This document shows positions 18,601 to 27,563 of a stretch of 64,000 nucleotides of DNA, piece by piece. The stretch covers positions 1 through 64,000 of the forward strand of contig NZ_JBHUIT010000008.1 in the NCBI RefSeq assembly GCF_042683045.1, read 5' to 3'. Under the pieces are notes generated by a model, which did no database searches, was not told where the DNA came from, and saw only the letters and a program-made list of their open reading frames with translations. Source of the stretch: Luteolibacter algae. GTDB taxonomy: Bacteria > Verrucomicrobiota > Verrucomicrobiia > Verrucomicrobiales > Akkermansiaceae. Both the position numbers and the translations under genes were made by a program. Position 1 is the stretch's first letter; each line of letters begins with the position of its first letter.

Positions 18601-20345
18601 TTCTCCAGCTGATGTTCGAAGAGGATTGCTGAATCCAAGGAAATGGATTTGCAGTGGTTCGGGCTTTCCTCAAGGAGATTCCGTTCCGGGCCAAGCCCTG
18701 CGCCCAATGACATCACCGCCCATTCGCGGATGGGATCGATCGGAGGGTTGGTAACCTGGGCGAAGCGCTGTTTGAAATAGGTATAAAGCAGACGCGGATA
18801 AGTGGACAGAATAGCCAGGGGGATATCGTCTCCCATCGAAAAGACTGCCTCCTGGGCGCCTTTGATCATGGGAGGGAAAACCATATCAAGCTCTTCAGCC
18901 GAGATGGCGTTGGCGATTTGGCGGCGGGAAAGTTCCACCGGTTCGATCTCGATTTCCGGCACGTGCGCGGACGGTGAAATGAACTTACGGAGCTCAAGGC
19001 GGTTTTCGTCAATCCAGCGGCGATACGGTTTCTGGCGTGCTAGCTCCTCTTTGATTTCCATGTCCATCTTCAGCACACCCGTGGAAGTATCCGCGGAAAG
19101 CATCTGACCGGGCCCGAGCCGACCTTTGCGGGTGACATTGGCGTCATCGAATACCACCGCACCTGCTTCGGAGCCGATGTAGAGGAATCCATCGGCCGTC
19201 GTTTTGTAACGTGACGGGCGGAGGCCGTTGCGATCAAGCGATGCGCAGAGCTTGGTGCCATCCGTAAAGACAAGACCAGCTGGTCCGTCCCAAGGCTCCG
19301 AGAACGAACGGATGTATTGGTAGAATGCGCGGAGCTCATCGGAAATTTCCTCATCATTACGATAGGCGGGAGGAACCAGCATACACATGGCATGCTCAGG
19401 AGAGCGGCCGGAAAGGATAAGAAGCTCCAAGCAATGATCGAGGGATGCCGAGTCCGACTCCCCGTGGCGGATAAGATTTTTTACGATGTCGATCTCGTCA
19501 CCCCATACCGGAGACTCGAAGAATTCTTCACGGGATGTCATCCAGTTGCGGTTCCCTTCAACTGTATTGATTTCGCCATTGTGGCACATCATGCGGAACG
19601 GTTGGCCGAGCGGCCAGGCAGGGAAGGTGTTGGTTGAGAAACGCTGGTGATAAAGACAGATCGCCGTCTCGAAATCTTGGTTGGTGAGGTCGCCGTAGAA
19701 GCCCCGGAGTGCTGCCGGCATGGCCAGGGCTTTGTATGAGATTAGACGGCTGGAAAAAGACGGCATGTAAAAGCCGGGAATTTCTTTGGTGGCGTGCTCA
19801 ATCTCGCGACGGCAGAGATAGAGCTTACGCTCAAACTCCAGCTGGTCCATCCCGGTAGGCTTGAGCATCAAGAGATGTTCGATATTCGGGCGGGATTTTT
19901 GGGCGATCTTCCCAAGGGCATCGACATCAACCGGAACCTCCCGCCAGCCGATTGAGGTAATATTCCGTTTACCGATGGTGTCTTCAGTGATTTTTTTGAT
20001 CGAAGCAGTCTGCTCGGTATTACCGCGTGGGAAAAAGAAAACACCAACCGCAAGATCCTCGGGATTTTCCACTGTGGTTCCCAGTTCAGCCGCAGCTTTT
20101 GAAAACAGGGGAAAAGGAATCTGCGAGAGAATTCCGGAGCCATCACCTGTTTTCATATCGGCATCGACAGCACCACGGTGAGTCATGCAGGAAACGGAAG
20201 TCAGGGCATGATCCAGCACCGTAAACGAACGCTTGCCTTCGAGATGGGCAATGGCACCCATACCGCAGTTATCGTGTTCATTTGAGAGGCTGTGTAGGGA
20301 GCCTGGGACGAGCGGTGTGCTGGAATGGTAGAAAGGATTCATCAT
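15675..20345 (-). CDS. gltB: Glutamate synthase large (alpha) subunit
   Basis: A protein of about 1556 residues that transfers the glutamine amide to 2-oxoglutarate to make glutamate. It has an N-terminal glutaminase domain with the nucleophilic Cys in EHDNCGMGAIAHLEG (near residue 27), a central domain, and an FMN-binding barrel containing GGTGASPLSSTKHAGSPWEL. The 3Fe-4S motif CVYVRKCHLNTCPVG and a C-terminal beta-helix of Gly repeats (GGTAFVYDVDGKF) follow. The full set of domains is intact. A GTG at 20369 is possible; the ATG at 20345 (or 20342) gives a more typical leader before the Cys. No gltD small subunit is adjacent, so the partner must be elsewhere or the enzyme may use another electron donor. 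Confidence 0.96.
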   Translation of the reverse strand: MMNPFYHSSTPLVPGSLHSLSNEHDNCGMGAIAHLEGKRSFTVLDHALTSVSCMTHRGAVDADMKTGDGSGILSQIPFPLFSKAAAELGTTVENPEDLAVGVFFFPRGNTEQTASIKKITEDTIGKRNITSIGWREVPVDVDALGKIAQKSRPNIEHLLMLKPTGMDQLEFERKLYLCRREIEHATKEIPGFYMPSFSSRLISYKALAMPAALRGFYGDLTNQDFETAICLYHQRFSTNTFPAWPLGQPFRMMCHNGEINTVEGNRNWMTSREEFFESPVWGDEIDIVKNLIRHGESDSASLDHCLELLILSGRSPEHAMCMLVPPAYRNDEEISDELRAFYQYIRSFSEPWDGPAGLVFTDGTKLCASLDRNGLRPSRYKTTADGFLYIGSEAGAVVFDDANVTRKGRLGPGQMLSADTSTGVLKMDMEIKEELARQKPYRRWIDENRLELRKFISPSAHVPEIEIEPVELSRRQIANAISAEELDMVFPPMIKGAQEAVFSMGDDIPLAILSTYPRLLYTYFKQRFAQVTNPPIDPIREWAVMSLGAGLGPERNLLEESPNHCKSISLDSAILFEHQLEKITHLAEHGYPSHVLDCTWDLSQGREGLKARIDELCDEVERAVNKNISIIILSDRATSAQRVPIPALLATGSIHHHLNRIRKRMRASLVVETGEARDVHQIACLFGFGATAVVPYLGYATVRQLVAADQGKDKLGDGMTPQKAMTNYRKALEKGLLKIMSKMGISVLNSYQGAQTFEAIGIGSEVVDFSFTGVPSQIGGISFGEIADESLIRHKAAFETEAADGPLDLGDPGYNRYRKSGERHAFTTEVIKNFHTYVKSGKPEDYEDYVKVCLETNPVAIKDLLNFVPAASGPIPIDEVEPVEDIRRRFTTAAMSLGALSPEAHETLAIAMNRIGGKSDSGEGGEDPIRFKPYPNGDSARSYIKQIASGRFGVSAHYLVNADELEIKMAQGAKPGEGGQLPGHKVNALIARLRNTQPGVQLISPPPHHDIYSIEDLAQLIHDLKEINPRARITVKLVAEAGVGTVAAGVAKASADNILISGHDGGTGASPLSSTKHAGSPWELGLSEAQQTLIINNLRDRVILRTDGGIKNGRDVVIAAILGAEQFNFGTTAMIAMGCVYVRKCHLNTCPVGVATTDPKFRAKFKGTPEMVINYFNAVAHEAREIMAKLGVRKLDDLIGRPELLTQREVPSHPKANTLDFSRLLKDVVPAVAKAIEKPEADVARICTQERNDGIAKSALDIQIIKDLMQHAGIAPSETPEYGDAAITKEMLDAIQSLPDRAPAKLAYDVVNTDRNIGTRLSGRIAEVFGNRDLPAGSIHITCSGSAGQSFGTFLVNGITLELIGEANDYVGKGMSSGEIILRVDPAAKFEAAKNSIAGNTCLYGATGGALYANGRAGERFAVRNSGSTAIVEGVGDHGCEYMTNGTVVILGKTGKNFGAGMSGGTAFVYDVDGKFYSRVNTEMVVAMPITRPQDIAEVKSLIELHEQKTGSKQASDLLADWETTARKLVRVIAKERAELEAAEEQHEAASTPVGK

Positions 20346-20453
20346 TGAAGGGCGGGAAATAAAGAACACAGGGACGTAATGGACAAGCAGGAATTCTGCG
20401 GTGCCTTCGCCCTATGAAGTATGAGTGGAAGCTGAGCAATCAAAAATATGTGA

Positions 20454-21170
20454 TCAACGGAGGCCTTTTAACGTACCTTTGGAGGGTTTGTTAAGCGTAA
20501 CATCGGTAATTGACGCACGACGACCGCTTTTCGAATCGTGGGTGGCGACCTGCATCTGGCGTAGAGTCCACACTCCATCGGCAACCTGCATGACATCCTC
20601 GACCTGGAATTCCTTCACCAGCACGCCCTTGGCATCATGTCCGCGGATGCGCATGAAAGCGCCGAATTTTGTGTGAACCCATACGTATACCGCCTCATAG
20701 CGGCCTGCCGCACCGTTCGGTTTGTCCAAGCGCAGTTTATAGCAATCCTGCCCTGCAACTTTCTCGATTCCCTCAAGCTTCGGGTTGGGCCAATAGAAAA
20801 AACGTAGCGAGAGGTCTTCGTAAGTCAAATCTGTGCCCGCGATTGGCTCAACGAGCTTGTTACGATCAAAATTGACCGTCTTACCATTGATGATCTCGAA
20901 TAGATCGAATTTATCATCGCTCAGGCGCATGTGAAAGATGCGGAGAGGCTGACCTTTCTCCGTAAACTGAAACTGAATGTTCTTGCCGCGGAGGAACAGG
21001 GTGATCGGGGTTTTTCGTCCGCTTTTGGACAGGGTGCCCTGCAGTCCTTCTTGAATTTCAGTGAGCGTGGCGGCCAGCCTGGCGCCCTCGAGGATTTTCT
21101 GGGGATCCTGGGCTTTCAGCGAAGCGGATAAGATGGTGAGTGAGGCGGCGAGGCCGATAAGGAATTTCAT
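20454..21170 (-). CDS. Outer membrane lipoprotein-sorting (LolA-like) family protein
   Basis: A 238-residue protein with a signal peptide (MKFLIGLAASLTILSASLKA, then QDP). The remainder has the beta-rich pattern of the LolA-like outer-membrane lipoprotein-sorting family seen in Verrucomicrobiota: FLRGKNIQFQF, then AGTDLTYEDLSLRFFYWPNP and DCYKLRLDKP. These proteins are thought to be periplasmic and to bind lipid moieties, but the exact partner is not known. It lies 108 nt upstream of gltB on the same strand, with no evident functional link. Confidence 0.83.
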   Translation of the reverse strand: MKFLIGLAASLTILSASLKAQDPQKILEGARLAATLTEIQEGLQGTLSKSGRKTPITLFLRGKNIQFQFTEKGQPLRIFHMRLSDDKFDLFEIINGKTVNFDRNKLVEPIAGTDLTYEDLSLRFFYWPNPKLEGIEKVAGQDCYKLRLDKPNGAAGRYEAVYVWVHTKFGAFMRIRGHDAKGVLVKEFQVEDVMQVADGVWTLRQMQVATHDSKSGRRASITDVTLNKPSKGTLKGLR

Positions 21171-21349
21171 GAGCTTATAGTAGTTCTTGCTGATGATAGG
21201 ACAAGCGAAGTGATGAAATCATTCAATTTTGATGTTGGGAGCGGTAGACATGATCAATCTTCCTAAGAAAACACCCGCAAATCTGAAGGAAATGCGGGTG
21301 AATGATAATCTAGGCGCGAAGTATAAAAACTTTCAACGAGGAATCATGT

Positions 21350-22270
21350 TTAAGGATTCGGGTCGGTCACTTCAGGCGGCGGATAAACCGGTGGCGGTGG
21401 AAGTGGTGGGAAAAGTGGCGGCGGGAGATCGAGTGGATTGGGTGGCTCCTCTGGTGGGGAGACGGCAGCAGCTACCGCTTCCTTGCCGCTTTTTGCATCC
21501 TTGGCACTGTAGCTGGTATCACCACGGTTGGGATCAAGTTTGGCGAGAACTGCCTGAACGGCTGGAAGAGCCTCCGGCATGGCTGCAATAGCACACTGGG
21601 AAATCATACGCATCGATTGAGGAGCCGAAGTAATGGCGACTTCGGTAATATCGCCCACCAGGCCTTCGTCCGCGCCGGACGCTTTGATCGCTATTTTGAC
21701 AATCTCACATGCGCAGTTTGCGTTGGCACCTATTTCGGATTCAACGATTTCCAGCACCTTTGAGGTATCCATCTGGATACGATGCTCTACTGACATGGAG
21801 ACGGACTCGCAGTCCGCATTGTCCGATTTCTGGCCCGGCTTTTGGTATGCGGCGGATATTTCTGCCAATCCCGCATGAATTCCTGTGGCCTGCTGGTCGG
21901 AAACCTGCATCCTGACCCTCGAGGCAGTGCGGTAGACCGATGGCTCTTTCAAAACTGAGAGATCGAGAACGTTTTCGGTTTTACGGCCGGCAAAACGTTT
22001 GTCGTTCAATGTCAGCGCATCCTGATTCACATACACAGGAGCAGTCTCGGATAGATCGGCTTGCGCTTTTCTGACTGAAGGGAGCTGATAGACACCACTA
22101 AGGGATCTATCTGCTGCAAATGACGCATGCTCGGAAGAATCAAGGCCTTCGACCTTGTGCCCGGTGGTGGTGTTTTTCGCTGACGGGACTTCTATCATCT
22201 GGGCTGCTGCCGGGAGGGAGCTGCACATGATCAAGAGAAGAGCCGAGCGGGGGGTGGCTGGCATTTTCAT
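21350..22270 (-). CDS. Secreted protein of unknown function with proline-rich tail
   Basis: A 306-residue protein with a signal peptide (MKMPATPRSALLLIMCSSLP, cleavage after AAA or AQ). The central part (about 130-260) is helical and repeats Ala/Glu/Ile patterns such as EIVESEIGANANCACEIVKI and DITEVAITSAPQSM. The C-terminal 40 residues are dominated by proline (PPPLFPPLPPPPVYPPPEV). I recognise no family. The proline tail could span or bind the cell wall or be a disordered linker; this is inference. It ends 179 nt upstream of the LolA-like gene on the same strand. Confidence 0.75.
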   Translation of the reverse strand: MKMPATPRSALLLIMCSSLPAAAQMIEVPSAKNTTTGHKVEGLDSSEHASFAADRSLSGVYQLPSVRKAQADLSETAPVYVNQDALTLNDKRFAGRKTENVLDLSVLKEPSVYRTASRVRMQVSDQQATGIHAGLAEISAAYQKPGQKSDNADCESVSMSVEHRIQMDTSKVLEIVESEIGANANCACEIVKIAIKASGADEGLVGDITEVAITSAPQSMRMISQCAIAAMPEALPAVQAVLAKLDPNRGDTSYSAKDAKSGKEAVAAAVSPPEEPPNPLDLPPPLFPPLPPPPVYPPPEVTDPNP

Positions 22271-22408
22271 AATAGGGTGTGGGTGAACATTCCATTTATT
22301 GACAATATCGACACTTCCGGCAAGCCGAATTTTTTACGTAATCACGTAGTTTTTTAAAAAATCAACAAATGATGAAAGTTAAGATCTATATAAGATAGCG
22401 TATGCGTA

Positions 22409-24592
22409 TCATTTTAGGAGTTTTACAGCGCAGGCTTTGTATCCGGGTTGCCGCGAGTGTGGGTCGAACGCCGGATAAGTAAGCCTGTTGACCTCAGCAT
22501 AGTGCATGGGAAGAAAAAGCTGTCCCGATTGCACCGTGGGAGCGAGATAGGCACGTGCACTCATTTTGCCCCTTCGGGATCGGATTTCGATCGCGGCATT
22601 CGCTTCAATCCCATATTTGGTAGCATCCGCAGGGTTAATTTCGAAATACGGATCCGCAGGGTAAAGTTTCTTCAATACCTTTGATTTCCCGGTTCTGGAC
22701 TGGGTGTGCCATTGGCTGCTTGTTCCTCTACCGGTGATCAGCAGGAACGGATATTCGGGGTCTACCGGCTCAGGCATTGCGGTCGGTGGGGAGAAATGGA
22801 GACGGGCTTTTCCAGAGCTTGTGTAATATTTGCCATCTTCAAAGAGTCGGCGCTCATTTCCATGGTCTCCGGAAAGTTCGGGAAACGGCCATTGGATCCC
22901 GCCTTCCCGATCAATATGCTCATAGTTCTCGATACCGACAATATCACATGGCCGATCTTTTGTGAGATTTTTGAGCAGTTGGAAAACCGCCTGGGGATCT
23001 GTCCATTTGGAAAACAGATCTCCGCAACCCCAAGCGTCCGCGATGAGACGGAAAATTCTAAAATCCGTTAGAGCTTCGCCCGGCGCTCTTCTGACCGGTT
23101 TGATCGTGCCCAGCCTCCGCTCTGAATTGATGAAGCACCCGCTTTTTTCTCCCCAGCCGGCAGCGGGCAGCAAAAGGTCTGCAAGCAATCCGGACTCGGT
23201 GTTGTGATACATGTCTTGAACCACAAGGAAGTCCAGATTCTCCCGTAGCTTCTCCAATTTTCCTGAATCAATCCAGGAGTGAAAAGGGTTCGTGGCAATA
23301 ATCCATAGGGCTTTGATTTTTCCGGCGATTACCGCTTCAAGAATTTCGTCATAAGCCATCGATGGCTGGGAGGTGATCTTTTCGTAGGGAATTCCGAGTT
23401 GCTCGGAGATTTTTCTGCGGTGCGATTCGTCGGCATAATCGTGACCGGCCACGAGACTGGTGGTGTTGGAAAAAAGCCGGGATCCCATCGCATTGCATTG
23501 GCCGGTGATCGAGTTGGGACCCGTGCCCGGTTTCCCTATGTTTCCCGTGATGAGACATAAGTTGATGATTGCCTGGGCGGTGCGGGTCCCTTCATGTGAT
23601 TGATTCACTCCCATGGTCCACCACCAGGATACACGTTTGCCGGGGGTGGAAACATCAAGCGCGAGAGCTTCGATCGTTTCGGTTGGAATACCGGTGGTTT
23701 CCGTAACGGATGACGGGGAATAGGATTTCACGAACTCTGTGAAATCTTCGATTCCTTCTGTGTTCGCAATCGATGTGGAATCTATCCGTCCATCGCGGAG
23801 GATACAGTGGGCGAGCGCATAAAGTAGTGGGAGATCGCCCTTGGGCCTAAGTGAAATATGTTGGGAGGCCACCTGGGCTGTCTCGGTTGCGCGTGGATCG
23901 ATGACGATGATCTTCGGATTGCGCTTATTGCGCATGACGCGCTGCCACAATATCGGATGAGCAATGCAAAGATTGGCGCCGATCAGCACGATCACATCGC
24001 TCTGCTCGAAATCCGCGTAGGTGCCCGGTGGGGAATCGAACCCAAACGATTGTTTGTAGGCGGTGGCCGCTGTTGCCATGCATTGACGTGTGTTGGCGTC
24101 CGCATGAACAAATCCCATCCCGAATTTATAGAGACAGCCTAGGAAGGCCATTTCTTCCAGAGGAATTTGGCCTGTGGAAAGGAAAGCCACGGATTCTTTT
24201 CCATGGGTGGATTTGATGGATTTGAGTTTCGTGGTGAAAGTTTGAAGAGCAGTCGACCAGTCAGTAGGTTCCAGCTTTCCTTTGTGATTACGGAGTAGGG
24301 GAACGGTGGCACGGTCTGGGGAATCGAGCGGGTCGAGTGCTTGCCATCCCTTGGGGCATGCCATCCCCGAGTTTACCGGATAGCCGGCTTGTGGCGATAG
24401 ATTGATTGCATTTCCCTCAGCATCTAGATGAAGCTTCAGCTGACAGCCTGTCGCACAATATCCACAAATCGAGGTGGCAGTGCAGACCGGTTTAAGTCGG
24501 GAAGGAACCTTTCCCAATCCGAATTGTCCGGGTTCTTGGACAAGATCCGCAGTGAGAGGTCCGTTATGGGATTTTAAAGAGAAGAATGACAT
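22409..24592 (-). CDS. nasA: Assimilatory nitrate reductase-like molybdopterin oxidoreductase
   Basis: A 727-residue molybdopterin-guanine dinucleotide enzyme of the NasA/NarB type. The N-terminus has the 4Fe-4S motif ICGYCATGC (Cys43, Cys46, Cys50) with Cys79 in ACPKGW. The likely molybdenum ligand is Cys171 in NTRQCMATAATAY. The C-terminal dinucleotide-binding domain has GRGTSSQWHTQSRTGKSK and ends near FDPHSRQPGYKACAV, both typical of assimilatory nitrate reductases, which reduce nitrate to nitrite in the cytoplasm. There is no twin-arginine signal. Neither a nitrite reductase nor a transporter gene is adjacent, so the pathway context is missing here. A related formate dehydrogenase-like role is less likely. 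Confidence 0.88.
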   Translation of the reverse strand: MSFFSLKSHNGPLTADLVQEPGQFGLGKVPSRLKPVCTATSICGYCATGCQLKLHLDAEGNAINLSPQAGYPVNSGMACPKGWQALDPLDSPDRATVPLLRNHKGKLEPTDWSTALQTFTTKLKSIKSTHGKESVAFLSTGQIPLEEMAFLGCLYKFGMGFVHADANTRQCMATAATAYKQSFGFDSPPGTYADFEQSDVIVLIGANLCIAHPILWQRVMRNKRNPKIIVIDPRATETAQVASQHISLRPKGDLPLLYALAHCILRDGRIDSTSIANTEGIEDFTEFVKSYSPSSVTETTGIPTETIEALALDVSTPGKRVSWWWTMGVNQSHEGTRTAQAIINLCLITGNIGKPGTGPNSITGQCNAMGSRLFSNTTSLVAGHDYADESHRRKISEQLGIPYEKITSQPSMAYDEILEAVIAGKIKALWIIATNPFHSWIDSGKLEKLRENLDFLVVQDMYHNTESGLLADLLLPAAGWGEKSGCFINSERRLGTIKPVRRAPGEALTDFRIFRLIADAWGCGDLFSKWTDPQAVFQLLKNLTKDRPCDIVGIENYEHIDREGGIQWPFPELSGDHGNERRLFEDGKYYTSSGKARLHFSPPTAMPEPVDPEYPFLLITGRGTSSQWHTQSRTGKSKVLKKLYPADPYFEINPADATKYGIEANAAIEIRSRRGKMSARAYLAPTVQSGQLFLPMHYAEVNRLTYPAFDPHSRQPGYKACAVKLLK

Positions 24593-24709
24593 GAGCTCGC
24601 CAGCTCTGGTAGCAAGTTGCGTGCTCGAAGGTGAGACAGGTATGATAATTCAAGAAACAAGTTCAATAAGCCTATGAGAGCCTTTCATAATGACTTGGTC
24701 CGGCGATAA

Positions 24710-26341
24710 TTATCGGGGGAGAGAGAAGATGTTCCGCGAAATATTGTTGTCCGGAGTTATATCATGATCGGAAGCAGGCAGGATGATCGAGGAATCGACC
24801 TGGAATGGGCCTGCGTTGCCGGAATTTGCGTCCAGCGGTGAAGTAAACGTTTCGATTTCCCTTGTTCCAAGGGTCACATACTTTTTGCTGACTCCGCCGG
24901 CTGTGGCGACAGTAAGCTCTGCATTAATGATGGTGGCAGTGCCACGGTTCTGGACTGTGACTCCAATCTCGGTGGGAATTCTTCCTCCGCCACCATTGAG
25001 CAGGCGGACATCGGTAATCGCAGCATCAAGAATGCCGGGAATAGTCCGCGTGAACACACGGTTCATATTTAGTATCCCGTAGCCGTATTCCGGGTCCTGG
25101 CCAGGAAGTCCGATATCGTCTGCATTTTCCAAAAGAACCTTCACCGCTTCCCCGGCGCTGACCGCTCTGCCGCTGCTGTCTGACATGATGGCTGCCAAGG
25201 CACCGGTAACGATAGGAGCAGAAGCCGATGTCCCGCTGAAATGAAGATATTTTTCTCCCGGGGCTGCCGCGAAAATACCATAACCTGGAGCAGTGATCGT
25301 CAGGTTCTCTCCCGCATTGGAAAAAACCATTCGTTCGCCTCCCGCATCCAATGCTCCCACGCTGATCACCCCCGGATACGCGGCAGGATACAATAGCCGG
25401 TCCTGGCCATCGTTCCCGGAGCCGGCCACAATCACCACACCTCTGGCCAAAGCGATCTCGACCGCGTCCTTCTCCAGCGAAGTCTGCGAGGCGGATCCGA
25501 GGGATAAGTTGATGATCTGTGCTCCTTCATCCACGGCCATAAGTATCGCAGCCGCGATATTGAAACCGTCTGTTGACCCACTCTCATCGATCGCACGGAT
25601 GGAGATTAGTCGTGCAGCAGGTGCCAGGCCGATCACTCCGGGCCCTTTGCCGGTGATCAATGATGCAACCGAGGTGCCATGGGGATGTGTCATCGTCAAA
25701 TCTCCGGGAAACGGTTCAATTTCGATTGACCGATACAACGATGGAATTTCCGCATGAGGAACGACTCCGGTATCAATGACCGCAATCTTAACTCCCTTTC
25801 CCATCTGGGAAATGTCTGACGTCACTCCCAACCATGAGTTCACCGAATTTTTAAAGGCTAGCGCCTTATCGCCGATCCCGGGAATTGGCCGACCGACTGA
25901 CGGATGCGAATTGATCGGTTTCAGCTTGGAAATATTCGCGGAGTTCAACAGAACTGCCATATCCTGCCATTCGTTGTAGCCCAGACGAACTGCCCGCAAG
26001 GCATCGATCTGACGCAATAGCCGGACAGGGCTTCTGCGGACGAGGTTGATGGTCGTGGCGTAGCTTTCCTGCGTGGGAAAACGTAAAATGAGTTCATTGG
26101 GATGATAGGATGAAAAAGCCTCGATCTCGAGCCCCGAAGGGAGGGCCGAGAGAGTTTCAACTATATTTGTATCCGTATCCTTTGCGACGCTCGACAGCTG
26201 CGGCTTTTTTCGAGCTATACGTTCGACTCTCTCTGGCTCGCCAGGAGCCAACTCTTTTTGACGATAGGAAAGGAAAAAGGCGAAAACACCACAGGCCAAG
26301 ATCAGAATTGCCGGAAGATATCGCCGTAAACGCTCGGTCAT
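24710..26341 (-). CDS. Membrane-anchored subtilisin-like serine protease (S8)
   Basis: A 543-residue protease. A short cytoplasmic N-terminus is followed by one membrane helix (about residues 7-24), a region of about 160 residues that may be a propeptide (inference), and an S8 catalytic domain. The triad is Asp190 (AVIDTGVVPHAE), His221 (THPHGTSVASLITG) and Ser372 (FSGTSASAPIVTGAL). The C-terminal 110 residues, starting near DAAITDVRLLNGGGGR, form a beta-sandwich-like domain resembling CARDB or adhesion-type modules. The enzyme is probably exported and anchored. It is transcribed alone; the 117-nt gap to nasA shows no clear terminator. Confidence 0.9.
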   Translation of the reverse strand: MTERLRRYLPAILILACGVFAFFLSYRQKELAPGEPERVERIARKKPQLSSVAKDTDTNIVETLSALPSGLEIEAFSSYHPNELILRFPTQESYATTINLVRRSPVRLLRQIDALRAVRLGYNEWQDMAVLLNSANISKLKPINSHPSVGRPIPGIGDKALAFKNSVNSWLGVTSDISQMGKGVKIAVIDTGVVPHAEIPSLYRSIEIEPFPGDLTMTHPHGTSVASLITGKGPGVIGLAPAARLISIRAIDESGSTDGFNIAAAILMAVDEGAQIINLSLGSASQTSLEKDAVEIALARGVVIVAGSGNDGQDRLLYPAAYPGVISVGALDAGGERMVFSNAGENLTITAPGYGIFAAAPGEKYLHFSGTSASAPIVTGALAAIMSDSSGRAVSAGEAVKVLLENADDIGLPGQDPEYGYGILNMNRVFTRTIPGILDAAITDVRLLNGGGGRIPTEIGVTVQNRGTATIINAELTVATAGGVSKKYVTLGTREIETFTSPLDANSGNAGPFQVDSSIILPASDHDITPDNNISRNIFSLPR

Positions 26342-26680
26342 AGGTGTGGTTGAGAAAGTAATTCCGGAAAAAAGTATTCGCTGGATAGAATGATGATATC
26401 ACCCGGAAAGCCCAGAACCATTTGTATCAAAAGATCGACCATACCCTCCACCAGGGTTGCCGCTCTACGTGCTATCCATGATCAAATGCACCGCTCACTC
26501 CTGCGGATGCGCCACCAGAATGCGGCTTATTCAACCGGGCTTACGGTTTTGAAAACTTCAATTATTACCGCCTTCGCGTCACCGCAGAACGCGGGTGACT
26601 CAAATGAAAAAACATCAAAAACGGTAAATTCTCGATTTTTGGTGTAGACCCAATCCTCCATCCATTAAGGGGAAAGGAAG
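26342..26680. other. Intergenic region upstream of the S8 protease
   Basis: A 339-nt stretch between the S8 protease start and the tRNA. It presumably holds the protease promoter. I see no convincing gene, repeat or RNA structure; a plus-strand reading frame of 85 codons (26390-26647) has no family resemblance and is probably spurious. Confidence 0.5.
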
Positions 26681-26753
26681 TGGAGCGTAGCGGATTCGAA
26701 CCGCTGACCCCTTGCATGCCATGCAAGTGCTCTACCAACTGAGCTAACGCCCC
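26681..26753 (-). tRNA. tRNA-Ala (anticodon GGC)
   Basis: A 73-nt cloverleaf on the minus strand. The acceptor GGGGCGT pairs with ACGCTCC and includes the G3-U70 wobble pair, the alanine identity element. The D arm GCTC..GAGC, anticodon stem CTTGC/GCAAG around loop ATGGCAT (anticodon GGC), and T arm AGCGGTTCGAATCCGCT are intact. The CCA end is not encoded. Confidence 0.96.
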
Positions 26754-26945
26754 GTGAATTCCGGGTGGTCACGTTTCCGTGACGGGGGCGAATGTTTAGT
26801 TGAGAAGCAGGATGTCTGGCAAGCGGATAATTTGAAAATATGCAAAGATTTCCGCTGTGCGGAAAACCCGGTAAAAAAAATCCAGGTCGATTACTTTTTT
26901 CAAGTAAAAGCCCGGATGAATAAATCGAAAAGATGATGGGAAATC

Positions 26946-27515
26946 TCAAATCTTCATGAGATCCGCTTCTTTGGCGACAGCCAGTTCATCAATCCGTTTG
27001 GTATATTTATTGGTGAGTTCCTGAACCTCTTTTTCGTAGGATTTGTAGGTGTCCTCTGTCAGGATATTATCAGCCTTCATTTTTTTAGCTTCGTCAAGAC
27101 CTGCCTTGCGGGAGCCCCGGAGGCGGACTTTTGCTTCCTCGGCGAGAGTTTTGATAAGTTTTACCATATCGCGGCGACGTTCCTCGGAAAGTTCCGGGAT
27201 CGGGACGCGGATTGAGCGGTCGGCGGCGGCAGGATTGAGGCCGAGCTTGGACTCGCGGATCGCCTTTTCGATGTCGCGGGTGGTGGATGGATCAAACGGC
27301 TGAACATTCAGCATACGTGGTTCCGGCGAATTGATGACAGCTAGTGATTTGAGCTTTTGAGTGCCTCCATAGGCGTGGATGTAGACATCCAGGTTGTCGA
27401 TGAGGGCAGGGGATGCCTTGCCAGTGCGGACTCCGGAGAAATCCTGAACGAGGTGGTCGATGCCGGCGATCATGCTGGCCTCTACTGCTTTGATTGCTTG
27501 GTCTGGATCTTGCAT
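26946..27515 (-). CDS. frr: Ribosome recycling factor
   Basis: A 189-residue protein that splits post-termination ribosomes together with EF-G. Family landmarks are present: FSGVRTGKASPALIDNLDV near residue 30, LNVQPFDPSTTRDIEKAI in the middle and SEERRRDMVKLIKTLAEEAK. Length is typical. It follows pyrH (48 nt apart), a gene order conserved in many bacteria, so the two form an operon. The start ATG at 27515 gives the expected N-terminus. Confidence 0.98.
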   Translation of the reverse strand: MQDPDQAIKAVEASMIAGIDHLVQDFSGVRTGKASPALIDNLDVYIHAYGGTQKLKSLAVINSPEPRMLNVQPFDPSTTRDIEKAIRESKLGLNPAAADRSIRVPIPELSEERRRDMVKLIKTLAEEAKVRLRGSRKAGLDEAKKMKADNILTEDTYKSYEKEVQELTNKYTKRIDELAVAKEADLMKI

Positions 27516-27563
27516 TGGTATTGGTGGAAATGTGGAAAAGTGAATTGCTAGAGGTGGGAACTG

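Noticed and set aside
22330..22370. AT-rich inverted repeat between nasA and the proline-tailed gene
   Set aside because: The stem is only about 5 bp and the run after it on the relevant strand is A rather than T, so it is not a terminator; likely chance.
26390..26647. An 85-codon plus-strand frame near the tRNA
   Set aside because: It has no ribosome-binding site or family resemblance, and its composition looks like non-coding sequence.
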